Source: Streptomyces lacrimifluminis
Lineage (GTDB): Bacteria > Actinomycetota > Actinomycetes > Streptomycetales > Streptomycetaceae
Direction of reading: 5' to 3'
Length of the DNA: 64,000 nt
Assembly (NCBI RefSeq): GCF_014646095.1
Contig: NZ_BMMU01000003.1
Coordinates: 62,001 to 126,000 of the forward strand
Below the pieces are notes generated by a model, which did no database searches, was not told the DNA's origin, and was given only the letters and a program-made list of their open reading frames with translations. A program made the translations under genes and the position numbers. Shown in pieces: positions 9,613 through 17,626 of the stretch (within the stretch, counting starts at the first letter, position 1; each line of letters starts with the position of its first letter).

Positions 9613-10698
9613 TCAACTCGCCAGCGCCTCCTCCTGCGCCTCCGCCCGAGGCTCCTTCACCTTCGCCACCGGTGGCGGCTGGCGGTGGGCCGGGTCGCGT
9701 ACCTCGCCCACCAGGAGTTCCAGTACGTCCTCCATCGCGACCAGGCCGATCACCCGGCCCGAACCGTCCGCCACCTGGGCCAGGTGCGTCGCCGCCCGGC
9801 GCATCACCGTCAGCGCGTCGTCCAGCGGAAGTCCCGAGCGCAGCGTCGTCATGGAGCGCCAGATGTGCTGCGGCACCGCCCGTTCCGACTCCTCCAGGTC
9901 CAGTACGTCCTTCACGTGCAGGTAGCCCATGAAGGCGCCGTTGTCCGCCACCACCGGGAAGCGGGAGTAGCCGGTGCGGGCGGTCAGGGCGACGACCTGG
10001 CCCGGGGTGACCGACGGGCCCACCGTCACCAGGGACTCGCGGTCGAGGAGGACGTCGGTGACCAGGCGGGAGCCGAGTTCCAGCGCGTCCTCCAGGCGTT
10101 CCTGCTCGCCGGGGTCGAGCAGCCCGGCCTGGCCGGCGTCCTCCACCAGGCGGTTGAGCTGTTCGCTGGTGAAGACGGCCTCGACCTCGTCCTTGGGCTC
10201 GACACGGAAGAGCTTCAGGACGAGCCGGGCACAGGCGCCAAGGCCCACCGTGACCGGCCCGCACACACGGGCGAAGGCGACGAGGCCCGGGCTCAGCCAC
10301 AGGGCGGTCTTCTCGGGTGCCGCCATCGCCAGGTTCTTCGGGAGCATCTCCCCGATGACCAGGTGGAGGAAGACCACCACCGCGAGCGCGATGACATAAC
10401 CCAGCGGGTGGATCATGCCCTCGGGCAGGTGGGCCGCCTCGAAGACCGGTTCCAGCAGATGGGCCACGGTCGGTTCGGCGACCGCGCCCAGGGTCAGCGA
10501 GCAGACGGTGATGCCGAACTGGGCGGCGGCCATCATCCGCGGCAGCCGTTCCAGGCCGTACAGCACCTGGCGGGCCCGCGTCGTGCCGAGCGGTTCGATC
10601 TGGCTTCGGCGGACGGAGACGAGGGCGAACTCGGCGCCCACGAAGAACCCGTTGGCGAGCACGAGGAGAAGGGCGAAGAGGAGTTGGAGCACGCTCAT
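9613..10698 (-). CDS. CBS-domain membrane protein, HlyC/CorC family (second of pair)
   Basis: A 361-residue integral membrane protein. The N-terminal CNNM/DUF21 domain begins LLFALLLVLANGFFVGAEFALV and carries several membrane segments to about residue 150. Two CBS domains follow (around TVGPSVTPGQVVALTARTGYSRFPVV and LDDALTVMRRAATHLAQV). The relatives are linked to Mg/Co efflux or ion transport; haemolysin activity is historical naming. Its ATG overlaps the stop of the upstream paralogue (ATGA), so the two are translationally coupled and may form a heteromer. Compared with its partner it lacks a clear C-terminal CorC_HlyC domain. Confidence 0.9.
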   Translation of the reverse strand: MSVLQLLFALLLVLANGFFVGAEFALVSVRRSQIEPLGTTRARQVLYGLERLPRMMAAAQFGITVCSLTLGAVAEPTVAHLLEPVFEAAHLPEGMIHPLGYVIALAVVVFLHLVIGEMLPKNLAMAAPEKTALWLSPGLVAFARVCGPVTVGLGACARLVLKLFRVEPKDEVEAVFTSEQLNRLVEDAGQAGLLDPGEQERLEDALELGSRLVTDVLLDRESLVTVGPSVTPGQVVALTARTGYSRFPVVADNGAFMGYLHVKDVLDLEESERAVPQHIWRSMTTLRSGLPLDDALTVMRRAATHLAQVADGSGRVIGLVAMEDVLELLVGEVRDPAHRQPPPVAKVKEPRAEAQEEALAS

Positions 10699-12065
10699 CG
10701 GGCCGCCTCCACGGCGAGGTCCGCCGGCTTCGCGCTGTCCGTGTTCTCGGCGTTGTCCGGGGTCTTGATCAGGCGTACCCGCTCGGCCCGGTAGTGGCCG
10801 ACCTGGCGGACCGACAGGCACCAGCCCGGCAGTTCGGCCCTGTCGCCGGGGACCGGGATCCGGCCCAGCAGATCGGCGACGAGGCCGGCGACCGTCTCGT
10901 ACGGCCCCTCCGGCACGTCGAGGCCTATGCGCTGGAGGATGTCGACACGGCAGCTGCCGTCGGCGTCCCAGGCGGGGCGGCCGTCCTCGGGCGGGGCGGC
11001 GGCCAGTTCGGTCGGTTCGTTGAGCACGTCGTCGTGCTCGTCGTGGACCTCGCCGACGAGTTCCTCGACGATGTCCTCCAGGGTGACCACGCCCGCCGTA
11101 CCGCCGTACTCGTCGACGACGACGGCGATGGGCTGCTGGCTGCGCAGCAGTTCGAGCAGCGGCTGCACGGGGAGGGTCTCGGGGACCAGCAGCGGTGATT
11201 GGGCGATCCGCCCGACCGGTGTGCGCAGCCGGTCCCCCGCCGGCACCCCGAGGGCGTCCTTGAGGTGGGCCATGCCGACGATCTCGTCGATCCGCTCCCG
11301 GTAGACGGGAAAACGGGACAGGCCGGTGGCCCGGGTCAGGTTGACGACGTCCTCGGCGGTGGCCGACGACTGCAGCGCGCTGACCCGCACGCGCGGGGTC
11401 ATCACGTGCTGCGCGGTCAGCTCGCCCAGCGACAGCGTCCGTACGAAGAGGTCCGCGGTGTCCTGTTCCAGCGTGCCTGCCTGGGCCGAGTGCCGGGCCA
11501 GGGAGACCAGTTCGCCGGGGGTGCGGGCCGAGGCCAGTTCCGCGGTGGGTTCGACGCCCAGGGCGCGGACCAGGCGGTTGGCCACCGCGTTGAGCCCGGC
11601 GATCACCGGGCGGAAGAGACGGGAGAAGGCGTGCTGCGGGCCGGCCACGAAGCGGGCGACCTGCAGCGGCCTGGAGACCGCCCAGTTCTTGGGCACGAGC
11701 TCGCCGATCACCATCTGCACGGCCGAGGCCAGCAGCATGCCGACGATCACCGAGACGCTCGGGACAGCCCCTTCGGGCAGGCCGATCGCGGTGAACGGGC
11801 CGTTCAGCAGCTCCGCGAGCGCCGGCTCGGCGAGCATGCCGACGACGAGGGAGGTGATGGTGATGCCGAGCTGGGTGCCGGAGAGCTGGAAGGACAGCTC
11901 CTTGAGGGACTCGACGACCGTACGGGCCCGTCGGTCGCCCTCGGCGGCGGCCTTCTCGGCGTCCGGCCGCTCGACCGTGACGAGGCCGAACTCGGCCGCC
12001 ACGAAGAACCCGTTGGCCAGGATCAGCAGGAAGGCCGCGGCAAGGAGCAGCAGGGGGGTGGTCAT
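10695..12065 (-). CDS. CBS-domain membrane protein, HlyC/CorC family (first of pair)
   Basis: A 456-residue protein with all three family modules: an N-terminal CNNM/DUF21 transmembrane domain (LLLAAAFLLILANGFFVAAEFGLV and later helices), a central CBS pair (VMTPRVRVSAL ... TGLSRFPVY, then LPVQPLLELLRSQQPIAVVVDEYGGTAGVVTLEDIVEELVGE), and a C-terminal transporter-associated CorC_HlyC domain. It is probably a divalent-cation transporter or exporter component in the cytoplasmic membrane. It is the promoter-proximal gene of a two-gene operon. A GGAGTCACTCC palindrome lies upstream near 12135-12145, function unknown. Confidence 0.9.
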   Translation of the reverse strand: MTTPLLLLAAAFLLILANGFFVAAEFGLVTVERPDAEKAAAEGDRRARTVVESLKELSFQLSGTQLGITITSLVVGMLAEPALAELLNGPFTAIGLPEGAVPSVSVIVGMLLASAVQMVIGELVPKNWAVSRPLQVARFVAGPQHAFSRLFRPVIAGLNAVANRLVRALGVEPTAELASARTPGELVSLARHSAQAGTLEQDTADLFVRTLSLGELTAQHVMTPRVRVSALQSSATAEDVVNLTRATGLSRFPVYRERIDEIVGMAHLKDALGVPAGDRLRTPVGRIAQSPLLVPETLPVQPLLELLRSQQPIAVVVDEYGGTAGVVTLEDIVEELVGEVHDEHDDVLNEPTELAAAPPEDGRPAWDADGSCRVDILQRIGLDVPEGPYETVAGLVADLLGRIPVPGDRAELPGWCLSVRQVGHYRAERVRLIKTPDNAENTDSAKPADLAVEAAR

Positions 12066-12187
12066 GATGCCGCCGCCTCGATATGCCGGGAGGGGGCGGC
12101 GCAGGTACTACAGGACGATCCGTCCATCGCTGGAGGGAGTCACTCCTCGGGTAGCAGGGGGCCTCTGAAGACCGGGGGGAACATCAG

Positions 12188-12218
12188 TGGCGGAGGCGCG
12201 CGAAAAACGCCTCCGCCA
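12188..12218 (-). terminator. Terminator after the PH-protein gene
   Basis: A perfect 11-bp stem (TGGCGGAGGCG 12188-12198 and CGCCTCCGCCA 12208-12218; loop CGCGAAAAA) lies 50 bp beyond the stop of the minus-strand PH-domain gene and would end the long rib-his transcript. Read on the minus strand the loop is T-rich. Confidence 0.7.
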
Positions 12219-12267
12219 ACAGATTAATCAAGACATGGGCCTGTGCGGCAGGGTGGACGGCCCTGAG

Positions 12268-12759
12268 TCAGCCCTGATCTTGCTCGGGGGCACCCGCGGA
12301 CCGCGCCTCGGTGAGCGCCCGCAGGGTGCGCGCGTCCTCGATGGCACGCTGTTTGGCGACGCCCGGCTGGATGCCGAGCACGGGCAGACTCGTACCGTCG
12401 CTGAGGTCGAGGAACACCCAGGGGTCGCCCGGCCGGAGGTTCACCCGGAGGATCTCCGCCCAGTCCAGGCGCCTCCTGCTCGCGATGTTGACGACGGTGA
12501 CCCCGGACTCGTCGGCGACCACCTTCGGCCGGGACAGGAGCAGCAGTACGGAGGAGAGCAGCGCGCCGGTGAGGACGAAGCTGAGGCGCTCCCCGGGGCT
12601 GAGCGTCTCCAGGAGCAGCGCGATCGTCGTGATGACGACGAAGATCGCGACGCCGGCGGTGGCCAGCACGGCCCGGGTACGGCCCGGCCGGAAAGTGACG
12701 GGCAGCGCGGGCAGCGCGGGCAGCGCCGGCGGTACGGCTGCGGAGGGCGGATCCTGCAT
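12268..12759 (-). CDS. PH-domain membrane protein
   Basis: The 163-residue product has a proline/alanine-rich N-terminus, two adjacent hydrophobic helices (AVLATAGVAIFVVITTIALLL and LSFVLTGALLSSVLLLL) and a C-terminal beta-rich PH-like domain (VVADESGVTVVNIASRRRLDWAEILRVNLRPGDPWVFLDLSDG). This is the bacterial bPH_6-type layout common in actinobacteria; the role is unknown. The ATG at 12759 is preceded by CAGGAA; a GTG at 12783, 22 bp after the hisG stop, is an alternative. It is the last gene of the minus-strand rib-his block. Confidence 0.8.
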   Translation of the reverse strand: MQDPPSAAVPPALPALPALPVTFRPGRTRAVLATAGVAIFVVITTIALLLETLSPGERLSFVLTGALLSSVLLLLSRPKVVADESGVTVVNIASRRRLDWAEILRVNLRPGDPWVFLDLSDGTSLPVLGIQPGVAKQRAIEDARTLRALTEARSAGAPEQDQG

Positions 12760-12805
12760 CGGTGTACGGTTCCTGTCGCTCACGGTGTCGGTCGCTTGCC
12801 GTGTC

Positions 12806-13654
12806 TCAGAGACGGCAGGCGTGGATGGCCGTGGTCAGGATGGCCCGCGCGCCGATGTCGTACAGATCGTCCATGATCCGCTGGGCTTCCTTGGAAGGAA
12901 CCATCGCGCGGACGGCGACCCAGCCCTCGTTGTGCAGCGGGGAGACGGTCGGCGATTCCAGACCGGGCGTCAGGGCGACGGCCTTCTCCAGCTGCTCGAC
13001 GCGGCAGTCGTAGTCCATCATCACGTAGGTCCGGGCCACCAGGACGCCCTGGAGACGGCGCAGGAACTGCTGGACCTTGGGCTCCTCGGCCTCCGCTCCG
13101 ACCCGGCGGATGACGATCGCCTCGGACTTCATGATGGGCTCGCCGAACACCTCCAGGCCCGCGTTGCGCAGTGAGGTGCCGGTCTCGACGACGTCCGCGA
13201 TGACCTCGGCGACGCCGAGTTCGATCGCGGTCTCGACGGCGCCGTCGAGGTGGACGACGGAGGCGTCGACGCCATGGTCCGCGAGGTGCTTGGCGACGAT
13301 CCCCTCGTACGAGGTGGCCACGGTCAGACCGGCCAGGTCCTCGATTCCGGCCGCGGTGCCGGGCTTGCCGGCGAAGCGGAAGGTGGAGCGGGCGAAGCCG
13401 AGCGGGAGGATCTCCTCGGCGTTGGCCCCGGAGTCGACGAGCAGGTCTCCACCGGTGATGCCGATGTCGAGGCGGCCGGAGGAGACGTAGATCGCGATGT
13501 CGCGGGGGCGGAGGTAGAAGAACTCGACCTCGTTCTCCGGGTCGACGATCCGCAGTTCCTTGGACTCGCGGCGCTGCTGGTAACCGGCCTCATGCAGCAT
13601 CGCCGACGCAGGGCCTGACAGGGAACCCTTGTTGGGGACGGCGATGCGCAGCAT
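12806..13654 (-). CDS. hisG: ATP phosphoribosyltransferase (HisG, long form)
   Basis: The enzyme catalyses the first step of histidine synthesis, ATP + PRPP to phosphoribosyl-ATP, in the cytosol. The 282-residue product starts MLRIAVPNKGSLSGPA and contains DIGITGGDLLVDSG and the PRPP-loop region EVIADVVETGTSLRNAGL. The C-terminal regulatory ACT-like domain (residues about 205-282) marks the long, HisZ-independent, histidine-inhibited form. AAAGGAAG precedes the ATG. It follows hisE with a 72-bp gap; hisE and hisG supply steps 2 and 1 of the pathway, apart from any other his genes in this window. Confidence 0.96.
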   Translation of the reverse strand: MLRIAVPNKGSLSGPASAMLHEAGYQQRRESKELRIVDPENEVEFFYLRPRDIAIYVSSGRLDIGITGGDLLVDSGANAEEILPLGFARSTFRFAGKPGTAAGIEDLAGLTVATSYEGIVAKHLADHGVDASVVHLDGAVETAIELGVAEVIADVVETGTSLRNAGLEVFGEPIMKSEAIVIRRVGAEAEEPKVQQFLRRLQGVLVARTYVMMDYDCRVEQLEKAVALTPGLESPTVSPLHNEGWVAVRAMVPSKEAQRIMDDLYDIGARAILTTAIHACRL

Positions 13655-13726
13655 GGGGTCGGCTTCCTTTGCGTGAGATGCGTGGAGCGGTGGACGTGAC
13701 GGTGGCGTGTGCCGGGCGGGCGGGAC

Positions 13727-13999
13727 CTACAGGTGGGCGTACACGTCGTCCAGCGAGATTCCGCGGGCGACCATCATCACCTGGACGTGGTAGAGCAGCT
13801 GCGAGATCTCCTCGGCGGCTGCTTCCTTGCCCTCGTACTCGGCGGCCATCCAGACCTCGGCGGCCTCTTCTACGACCTTCTTGCCGATGGCATGGACGCC
13901 CTTGCCGACCAGCTCTGCGGTGCGGGAAGTGGCGGGATCGCCCGTGGCGGCCTTGTGCTGGAGCTCGGCGAAGAGCTCCTCGAACGTCTTATTGGACAT
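13727..13999 (-). CDS. hisE: Phosphoribosyl-ATP pyrophosphatase
   Basis: A 90-residue MazG-fold enzyme that hydrolyses phosphoribosyl-ATP to phosphoribosyl-AMP in histidine synthesis. The signature [15 protein letters not shown] with paired acidic Mg ligands and the later [14 protein letters not shown] helix are typical, and the length matches stand-alone actinobacterial HisE. I prefer the ATG at 13999 (MSNKTFEEL); a GTG at 14011 would add four residues. It starts 33 bp after the ribH stop, so it is probably co-transcribed with riboflavin genes. Confidence 0.94.
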   Translation of the reverse strand: MSNKTFEELFAELQHKAATGDPATSRTAELVGKGVHAIGKKVVEEAAEVWMAAEYEGKEAAAEEISQLLYHVQVMMVARGISLDDVYAHL

Positions 14000-14032
14000 G
14001 GTGGCGCCCACTTTAGCGTTGTGTCGGCCGAC

Positions 14033-14518
14033 CTACCTCCACGGTTCAGATACTGAGCGGAGGGTGGCCGCCGTCGCCACGGCCGCCGTCACCGCCTCGT
14101 GCCCCTTGTCCTCGTTGGAGCCCTCGATGCCCGCGCGGTCGAGGGCCTGTTCCTCGGTGTCGCAGGTCAGCACGCCCATGCCGATGGGAACGCCGGTGTC
14201 GACCGAGACCTGGGTGAGGCCCTGGGTGACACCCTGGCACACGTACTCGAAGTGGGGGGTGCCGCCGCGGATGACGACACCGAGGGCGACGATCGCGTCG
14301 TAGCCCCGTCCGGCCAGGACCTTGGCGACGACCGGGAGTTCCCAGCTGCCGGGGACCCTCAGCAGGGTCGGCTCGTCGATGCCCAGGTCGTGCAGGGCGC
14401 GCAGCGCGCCGTCCACCAGACCGTCCATCACCTTCTCGTGCCACTGGGCCGCGATGACGGCGACGCGCAGGTCACCGCAGTTGCGTACGGACAGTTCGGG
14501 TGCACCCTTGCCGCTCAC
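14033..14518 (-). CDS. ribH: 6,7-dimethyl-8-ribityllumazine synthase
   Basis: The enzyme condenses 3,4-dihydroxy-2-butanone 4-phosphate with 5-amino-6-ribitylaminouracil to give lumazine, the riboflavin synthase substrate. The 161-residue product shows the substrate-binding segments [28 protein letters not shown], and [14 protein letters not shown] with the catalytic His nearby. The GTG start at 14518 has GGAGAGACGAG upstream. It is the fourth gene of the riboflavin operon, 48 bp after ribBA, which supplies one of its substrates. Confidence 0.96.
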   Translation of the reverse strand: MSGKGAPELSVRNCGDLRVAVIAAQWHEKVMDGLVDGALRALHDLGIDEPTLLRVPGSWELPVVAKVLAGRGYDAIVALGVVIRGGTPHFEYVCQGVTQGLTQVSVDTGVPIGMGVLTCDTEEQALDRAGIEGSNEDKGHEAVTAAVATAATLRSVSEPWR

Positions 14519-14566
14519 GTTCTCGTCTCTCCTTGGCGATCTCTGAGGTGTTCTCTGCAGCGATCT

Positions 14567-15862
14567 CTACTGGTTGGCGCAGGGGGACACGGGGGCCGTG
14601 TCCAGCCAGGGCAGGTCGTGTCCCATCCGGTCCCGCTTGGTGCGCAGGTAGCGGAGGTTGTGCTCGCCCGCCTGTACGGGCATCGGCTCGCGGCCGGTGA
14701 CCTTGAGGCCGTGGCGGACGAGCGCGTCGGTCTTGTCCGGGTTGTTGGTCATCAGGCGCACGCTGCGGACGCCGAGGTCCTGGAGTATCTGCGCGCCGGC
14801 GCCGTAGTCCCGGGCGTCGGCGGGCAGGCCGAGCTCCAGGTTGGCGTCGAGGGTGTCGCGCCCCTGCTCCTGGAGCTCGTACGCCCGGAGCTTGGACATC
14901 AGTCCGATGCCGCGCCCCTCGTGGCCGCGCAGGTAGACGACAACTCCCCGGCCCTCGTCCCGGATGCGTTCGAGGGAGGTCTCCAGCTGGGGGCCGCAGT
15001 CGCAGCGCAGGGAGTGGAAGACGTCGCCGGTGAGGCATTCGGAGTGGATGCGGACCAGGACGTCCTCGCCGTCGTCGGCACCGATCTCGCCGTGAACCAG
15101 GGCGACGTGCTCGACGCCGTCGACGGTGGAGCGGTAGCCGTACGCCGTGAACGTGCCGAAGGCCGTGGGGAGCCTGGTCTCGGCCTCGCGGCGGACGGTG
15201 GGTTCGGCGCTCTTGCGGTAGGCGACCAGGTCCTCGATGGAGATGATCGTCAGGCCGTGCTTGCGGGCGAAGGGGATCAGCTCGGGCAGGCGGAGCATAC
15301 GGCCGTCCTCGCCGGCGATCTCCACGATGGCGCCGGCCGGGCGCAGTCCCGCGAGGCGGGCGAGGTCGACGGCGGCCTCGGTGTGGCCGTTGCGGACCAG
15401 CACGCCGCCGGGCCTGGCGCGCAGCGGGAAGATGTGGCCGGGTCGGACGAAGTCGTCGGCGCCCGCGTCGCCGCTGGCGAGGAGCTGAAGCGTGGTCGCG
15501 CGGTCGGAAGCCGAGATACCGGTGCTCACACCGTGAACAGCCGAGGCGTCGACGGAGACCGTGAACGCGGTTTTCATCGACTCGGTGTTGTCGTCGACCA
15601 TCTGCGGCAACCGGAGCCGGTCGAGTTCGTCGCCCTCCATGGGGGCGCAGATGAGCCCGCGGCACTCGCTCATCATGAACGCGACGATCTCGGGGGTCGC
15701 CTTCTCGGCGGCGATGACGAGGTCGCCCTCGTTCTCCCGGTCCTCGTCGTCGACGACCACGACCGGGCGGCCGGCCGCTATGTCGGCGATGGCCTGCTCG
15801 ATCGGGTCGAGGGACCAGTCCTCGATGTTGTCGGTGCTGTAGAGGATCGGGGCCATGGTCAT
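14567..15862 (-). CDS. ribBA: Bifunctional DHBP synthase / GTP cyclohydrolase II
   Basis: The N-terminal half (about residues 1-210) is DHBP synthase, making the four-carbon unit from ribulose 5-phosphate; [16 protein letters not shown] and [13 protein letters not shown] motifs are visible. The C-terminal half (about 215-431) is GTP cyclohydrolase II with the zinc cysteines in [20 protein letters not shown] and the catalytic [10 protein letters not shown] segment. Total length 431, as usual for the fused form. The ATG at 15862 overlaps the ribM stop (ATGA), implying coupling; an ATG two codons downstream is possible. Confidence 0.96.
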   Translation of the reverse strand: MTMAPILYSTDNIEDWSLDPIEQAIADIAAGRPVVVVDDEDRENEGDLVIAAEKATPEIVAFMMSECRGLICAPMEGDELDRLRLPQMVDDNTESMKTAFTVSVDASAVHGVSTGISASDRATTLQLLASGDAGADDFVRPGHIFPLRARPGGVLVRNGHTEAAVDLARLAGLRPAGAIVEIAGEDGRMLRLPELIPFARKHGLTIISIEDLVAYRKSAEPTVRREAETRLPTAFGTFTAYGYRSTVDGVEHVALVHGEIGADDGEDVLVRIHSECLTGDVFHSLRCDCGPQLETSLERIRDEGRGVVVYLRGHEGRGIGLMSKLRAYELQEQGRDTLDANLELGLPADARDYGAGAQILQDLGVRSVRLMTNNPDKTDALVRHGLKVTGREPMPVQAGEHNLRYLRTKRDRMGHDLPWLDTAPVSPCANQ

Positions 15863-16500
15863 GCGGGCGCTCCTTCCAGGACGGGCCGCGTGTCCTTGCG
15901 GGAGCGCAGCCACCAGTCGCGCATGCCCCACAGGACGAGCGCGCCGTAGATGACGTAGACGAAGCCGGAGAAGGCGTAGCCGTTGGCGAAGTTGAGGGGG
16001 ACGCCGACGAGGTCGACGAGGAGCCAGGCGAACCAGAACTCGACCATGCCGCGGGCCTGGGCGTACATGGCGACGATGGTGCCGACGAAGATGTAGGCGT
16101 CCGGCCAGGGGTCCCAGGACAGGGTCGGGTAGGCCTTGAAGAGCAGGGCCACGGCGACCGTGCCGACAGCGGCGGCGCCGATCATGGCCCCGCGCTCGCG
16201 CCAACTGGCGAACCGCGGGGTGATGTGACCGTCCGCGGACTCCCCCTGGCGCCGGTTCCACTGCCACCAGCCGTAGCCGGCGACGGCCATGACGACGACC
16301 TGCTTGCCCGCGCTGCCGGTGAGGTGGCCGAAGAAGGCGCCGAAGAGAACGAGGCCGGACAGGAACTGCACGGGCCAGCTCCAGATGGAGCGCCGCCAGC
16401 CGAGGGCGAGGGCGACCAGGCCGAGGATGTTGCCGATCATGTCCGACCACAGGATGTGCTGGTCGAGGAGCGTGAACGCCTCGGTGTTCAGCCCGTTCAC
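15859..16500 (-). CDS. ribM: Riboflavin transporter, PnuC/PnuX-RibM family
   Basis: A 213-residue integral membrane protein with about seven hydrophobic helices and the PnuC-fold features [50 protein letters not shown] and a C-terminal [17 protein letters not shown]. PnuX/RibM members in riboflavin operons of Corynebacterium and Streptomyces take up riboflavin (and roseoflavin). The GTG start overlaps the ribE stop (GTGA). Operon position under the FMN riboswitch supports riboflavin rather than nicotinamide riboside as substrate. Confidence 0.9.
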   Translation of the reverse strand: MNGLNTEAFTLLDQHILWSDMIGNILGLVALALGWRRSIWSWPVQFLSGLVLFGAFFGHLTGSAGKQVVVMAVAGYGWWQWNRRQGESADGHITPRFASWRERGAMIGAAAVGTVAVALLFKAYPTLSWDPWPDAYIFVGTIVAMYAQARGMVEFWFAWLLVDLVGVPLNFANGYAFSGFVYVIYGALVLWGMRDWWLRSRKDTRPVLEGAPA

Positions 16501-17099
16501 TTCGCCGCCCCCTGCGGTCCGAGCAGCCGCTCGACGTACTTGGCGATGACGTCGACCTCGAGGTTGACCGGGTCGCCGGGCTGCTTGCGGCCGAGCGTGG
16601 TCAGGTCGAGGGTGGTGGGGATGAGGCTGACGGTGAAGTAGTCGGGCCCCGCGTCCACGACGGTGAGGCTGATGCCGTCGACGGTGATGGAACCCTTCTC
16701 GACGATATAGCGGGTGAGGTCGGCGGGGAGGGAGATCCTGACGATCTCCCAGTTCTCGGACGGCTTGCGTTCGAGGACCGTGCCCGTGCCGTCGACGTGG
16801 CCCTGCACGATGTGGCCGCCGAGGCGGGCACCCAGGGCCATGGGGCGTTCGAGGTTGACGCGGGAGCCGACGGCGAGGGCGCCCAGGCTGGAGCGGTCGA
16901 GGGTCTCCGCCATGACGTCGGCGGTGAACTCGTCGCCCTCGTGCTCGACGACCGTGAGACATACGCCGTTGACGGCGATGGAGTCGCCGTGTCGGGCGCC
17001 TTCGGTGACCACGGGGCCACGGAGCCTGAAGCGGGAGGCGTCGCCGAGGTTCTCGACGGCCGTGACTTCGCCCAGTTCTTCGACGATTCCGGTGAACAC
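16497..17099 (-). CDS. ribE: Riboflavin synthase alpha chain
   Basis: The enzyme dismutates two lumazines to riboflavin plus the pyrimidinedione. The 200-residue product has the expected two-fold repeat: [12 protein letters not shown] at the N-terminus, [11 protein letters not shown] in repeat one and [13 protein letters not shown] in repeat two, and [12 protein letters not shown]. The GTG at 17099 is chosen because GGGAGGA lies just upstream and MFTGI is the universal start. First gene of ribE-ribM-ribBA-ribH, directly under the FMN riboswitch. Confidence 0.96.
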   Translation of the reverse strand: MFTGIVEELGEVTAVENLGDASRFRLRGPVVTEGARHGDSIAVNGVCLTVVEHEGDEFTADVMAETLDRSSLGALAVGSRVNLERPMALGARLGGHIVQGHVDGTGTVLERKPSENWEIVRISLPADLTRYIVEKGSITVDGISLTVVDAGPDYFTVSLIPTTLDLTTLGRKQPGDPVNLEVDVIAKYVERLLGPQGAAK

Positions 17100-17250
17100 T
17101 TCCCGGGTCCTCCCTGCCTCTTCGGGCACGGACTCCGGGGCCTGTCGATGACGACAGCTGTAAACGGGCAGGAGCACCTCGGGAGCGACGCCGGACGGAG
17201 CTCGGCCCACGGCCGAACGGTACGGCGGCGCGCACGCATGCTCGCCCGCC

Positions 17251-17381
17251 GCGCACTGCCTCCCATCCGGACTTTAACCGTCGGTCCAGGAATTCCACCT
17301 GGTCAACCGGCCGCCGAAAAGATGCGGACGGGTCGCGGACTGTAACCGCCGGTTCGGACTTTCACCGACCCCGGAGTGCGC
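17251..17381 (-). promoter_or_regulatory. FMN riboswitch (RFN element)
   Basis: Read on the minus strand, the conserved RFN blocks appear in order: GGTCGGTGAAAGTCC, CCGGCGGTTACAGTCC, GGTGGAATTCCTGGACCGA and GTTAAAGTCCGGATGGGAG. The closing P1 helix pairs GCGCACT (17381-17375) with AGTGCGC (17257-17251). It lies about 150 nt ahead of the ribE GTG start. It should sense FMN and lower expression of the rib operon, including the ribM transporter. Confidence 0.95.
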
Positions 17382-17518
17382 TGCTTCTGTTACAGGCCAG
17401 TGTGCCACGCCGTGTCGTACTCCATGCGGGTGAGTTGTGTGGACTGGCTCACAAGTCCTGAGGGGAATAACCGACGGGAATGGACGGCGGGCGCGGGGCG
17501 GCCGATCAAGCCACGCAA

Positions 17519-17562
17519 TTGGTCCATACCTATTGACCGTCATGCTCCGGACCTCCTAGCGT
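17519..17562 (+). promoter_or_regulatory. Orphan chitinase-type promoter
   Basis: TTGACC (17533-17538), an 18-bp spacer and TAGCGT (17557-17562), with repeats TGGTCCATACCT (17520-17531) and TGCTCCGGACCT (17543-17554), closely match the layout of the chitinase promoter at 2437-2478. No plus-strand gene follows: a hairpin starts 10 bp downstream, then the 3' end of the opposing ROK gene. The bases from 17382 to 17626 hold no other gene. Confidence 0.65.
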
Positions 17563-17572
17563 CGGTGCCGGA

Positions 17573-17608
17573 CCGGCGGCGGTGACGACGGCCCTTGCCC
17601 GCCGCCGG
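17573..17608. terminator. Perfect 10-bp hairpin downstream of the ROK gene
   Basis: CCGGCGGCGG (17573-17582) and CCGCCGCCGG (17599-17608) pair exactly around a 16-nt loop. On the minus strand it lies just beyond the ROK stop codon and could terminate that gene; on the plus strand it would end any transcript from the orphan chitinase-type promoter. Confidence 0.55.
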
Positions 17609-17626
17609 GCCCTCACGCCCTCCCGC

